Part shown: in pieces, positions 21,948-23,509 of the stretch
How the letters are laid out: each line of letters begins with the position of its first letter
Position numbering within the stretch: the stretch's first letter is position 1
NCBI GenBank assembly: GCA_030608925.1
Contig: JAUWDF010000002.1
Location: forward strand, 1-23,509
Direction: 5' to 3'
Source of the DNA: Candidatus Bathyarchaeota archaeon
Lineage (GTDB): Archaea; Thermoproteota; Bathyarchaeia; Bathyarchaeales; SOJC01
DNA length: 23,509 nucleotides
The notes under the pieces: model-generated
What the model was told of the DNA's origin: nothing
The model's database searches: none
The model's input: only the letters and a program-made list of their open reading frames with translations
Program-made: the position numbers and the translations under genes

Positions 21948-23509
21948 TGGAATTTCATACTCCCGATTTTGTAAGAGTAACTATAGATGGGTCAGATAGA
22001 ACAGACTATGTGATTGCGTATCAACGACAATCTAGTATCTGTTCATTTTCAGATACATTCGGATTAGAACTCAGCTTTGAAATTCCCGTTGACCCTCAAC
22101 CGTATGATGCAATTGTAATTAGAGAGCTTTATGACGGGGATAACGAAAAGGTTCTGAGCGGTTATATTATTGATGTTGCACAAACAGGTAACAAGGGAAG
22201 TTTTACTATCAACGGTCAGGACAAGACATTACTGCTGGATGATTATTTCATACCAACCCAGGTAACTGCTAATGGGGAATCAGCAGCTTATTGGATTAGC
22301 TGGTATGCAAGTCAAGTAGGTCTTGATGTACAATATGACGCTAGTTTTGTATCAATATTTGTAGTAGAACCCGAAACTCCTATGGGCATGATGACATGCT
22401 CGCAGGGTTTAGGTATGTTAGAGAGGTTAGCGGCTGTCTACATTAAATATGACGCTGATATTGATAAACTTCGAGTATTCAGAATTAATACATCTGAACC
22501 AGTTATTAATATTACTAATAATGCCACAACTCGCTTTCAAAGGGAGTTAGGCACAGAAAAAACTCGAAACAAAGTCAATGTGTACGGTGGTTATCAGTTT
22601 AATATATTTACAGGGCAAGCCACGCAGGTTTTAGCAACAGCTACTACAGTTCTTGATGAGTTGATTGTTGATAAAACCGTAGTAATGGCCAACCCTTTAA
22701 TACGAAGGCAAACAATAGCAACTCTTGTAGCAAGTCGTATTTTACATCTTGTAGACGATGTTGATGATGTTGTAAATATGGAGGTAGCTGGATTTTATCC
22801 AGAAATAGATGTTGGAGACTTCGCGTCAATAAATATTGGTAGAGGAGACTTTACATATTCTGCTGATAGAGAAATAACATCTATTCAAACCTCTGTAGAT
22901 ACAAATGGTGCGATAACCATTTTTACAGTAGGAGAGAAGTGCCCAAGAGTATCTATCATGCCTCCTCTTGCTGTAGTCTATGCAACTGCATTAAACGGCG
23001 GAGTTTTAGTCTCTTGGGATGGTGGAGAGTCTTTTGGACCTTTCAACAGAGGCTTACCTGGTGCAGTAGGAGAGGTAGCAACTGGATTAAATGGTTATAG
23101 TATAGCCGCTAATAAATATGGACAGCTTATGTCTATTGTTGGAAGTGGGGTGTATAAAAGGACAGGAAAGTACGGTAGTTGGACAGAGGTATCATTACCT
23201 GACCCATCTAACGACGAAGCGGAAGTTTACTTTGGGGTAACAGACCTAGGCTATCAAAAAGTAGAAAAAGAAAGTGGTTATTTTGGAAGATTCCATGTTC
23301 TAGCAAATGCCACAGCTAGTGGTGGGCTTGTACCATCTGGACAGGAACGTTGGTGGAATTACTGGACACAGAGTTTTGGCACTTCATGGGACAGTATGCA
23401 ATTATATGTTCCTGGAAGTGGCATAGCCCCAAGTGGGTCTTTTGCATCAGGGCTTCCAACACAGTTATATAATGGTGAGGGAATTACCCACGATACATTA
23501 CTTCAGTAT
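21947..23509 (+). CDS. Tail hub-like protein with Asp-box C-terminal extension (3' end outside window)
   Basis: The frame is open from ATG 21947 (overlapping the upstream stop, TAATG) to the right edge, 521 codons, so the gene is truncated by the window. Residues 1-330 have the hub pattern: an N-terminal beta segment with VRVTIDGSDRTDYVIAYQ, then LELSFEIPVDPQPYDAIVIREL, VLSGYIIDVAQTG and a central helical part with WISWYASQVGLDVQYD, RFQRELGTEKTRNKVNVYGG and a C-terminal segment ending near GEKCPRV. From about 335 the sequence changes to VVYATALNGGVLVSWDGGESFGP, in which S356-W357-D358-G359-G360-E361-S362-F363 fits the Asp-box (BNR repeat), S-x-D-x-G-x-x-F/W. This marks a sialidase-like beta propeller. 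Repeats further on would be outside the window. The propeller may bind host surface glycans; the domain call from a single Asp-box is tentative. Confidence 0.7.
   Translation, partial: MEFHTPDFVRVTIDGSDRTDYVIAYQRQSSICSFSDTFGLELSFEIPVDPQPYDAIVIRELYDGDNEKVLSGYIIDVAQTGNKGSFTINGQDKTLLLDDYFIPTQVTANGESAAYWISWYASQVGLDVQYDASFVSIFVVEPETPMGMMTCSQGLGMLERLAAVYIKYDADIDKLRVFRINTSEPVINITNNATTRFQRELGTEKTRNKVNVYGGYQFNIFTGQATQVLATATTVLDELIVDKTVVMANPLIRRQTIATLVASRILHLVDDVDDVVNMEVAGFYPEIDVGDFASINIGRGDFTYSADREITSIQTSVDTNGAITIFTVGEKCPRVSIMPPLAVVYATALNGGVLVSWDGGESFGPFNRGLPGAVGEVATGLNGYSIAANKYGQLMSIVGSGVYKRTGKYGSWTEVSLPDPSNDEAEVYFGVTDLGYQKVEKESGYFGRFHVLANATASGGLVPSGQERWWNYWTQSFGTSWDSMQLYVPGSGIAPSGSFASGLPTQLYNGEGITHDTLLQY

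Noticed and set aside
1..23509. CRISPR arrays, tRNA genes, insertion sequences and attachment sites
   Set aside because: No regular direct repeats, cloverleaf pattern, transposase or terminal inverted repeats were seen on reading the window; short or degenerate ones could be missed by eye.

Overview
The window is a piece of a tailed double-stranded DNA bacteriophage genome or prophage. It carries an almost complete head and tail morphogenesis module, all on the + strand and tightly packed, with many 1-base stop/start overlaps. A large terminase, portal, HK97-type major capsid protein, major tail tube protein, tail assembly chaperone pair and a 1552-residue tape measure protein are recognisable. 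No tail sheath gene is present, so a long non-contractile (siphovirus-type) tail is the likely form. The DNA is moderately AT-rich. Most genes have clear AGGAGG-like ribosome binding sites, so the host translates with Shine-Dalgarno sequences, which argues against a typical Bacteroidota host. Nothing in the window names the host.

Layout. (1) 1-3248: a sugar cassette with the C-terminal part of a radical SAM protein (cut by the left edge), a GDP-mannose 3',5'-epimerase-like enzyme with all four expected catalytic residues, a probable glycosyltransferase-like protein and a GT2-type glycosyltransferase. The last overlaps the terminase gene by 11 bases. (2) 3238-9004: terminase large subunit, portal with a Lys/Pro-rich tail, a scaffold/protease-like protein, a putative capsid decoration protein and the major capsid protein, closed by a strong intrinsic terminator at 9028-9057. 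(3) 9083-13602: head-tail connector genes, interrupted by a GT4 glycosyltransferase (10263-11540) that lies behind a 143-base gap holding a candidate promoter. This region includes a four-cysteine head-closure-like protein and a tail terminator-like protein. (4) 13616-14830: major tail tube protein with an apparent inserted beta domain, followed by a hairpin at 14871-14907. (5) 14931-20595: two tail assembly chaperone genes joined by an in-frame A AAA AAA slippery heptamer whose -1 frame is open into the second gene, then the tape measure gene. (6) 20596-23509: tail tip/baseplate genes, including two tandem hub-like proteins. The second continues past the right edge and carries an Asp-box (sialidase/BNR-like) motif in an apparent C-terminal extension.

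How it works together: the terminase packs DNA through the portal into a head built from the capsid protein on a scaffold. Connector proteins close the head and join it to a tail whose length is set by the tape measure protein and assembled with the chaperones, and the hub proteins form the tip. The glycosyltransferases and the nucleotide-sugar epimerase suggest that the virion or the phage DNA is decorated with sugar, possibly an L-galactose or L-gulose type. The most interesting points are this sugar cassette linked to virion genes, the GT4 gene placed in the connector module, and the programmed frameshift.
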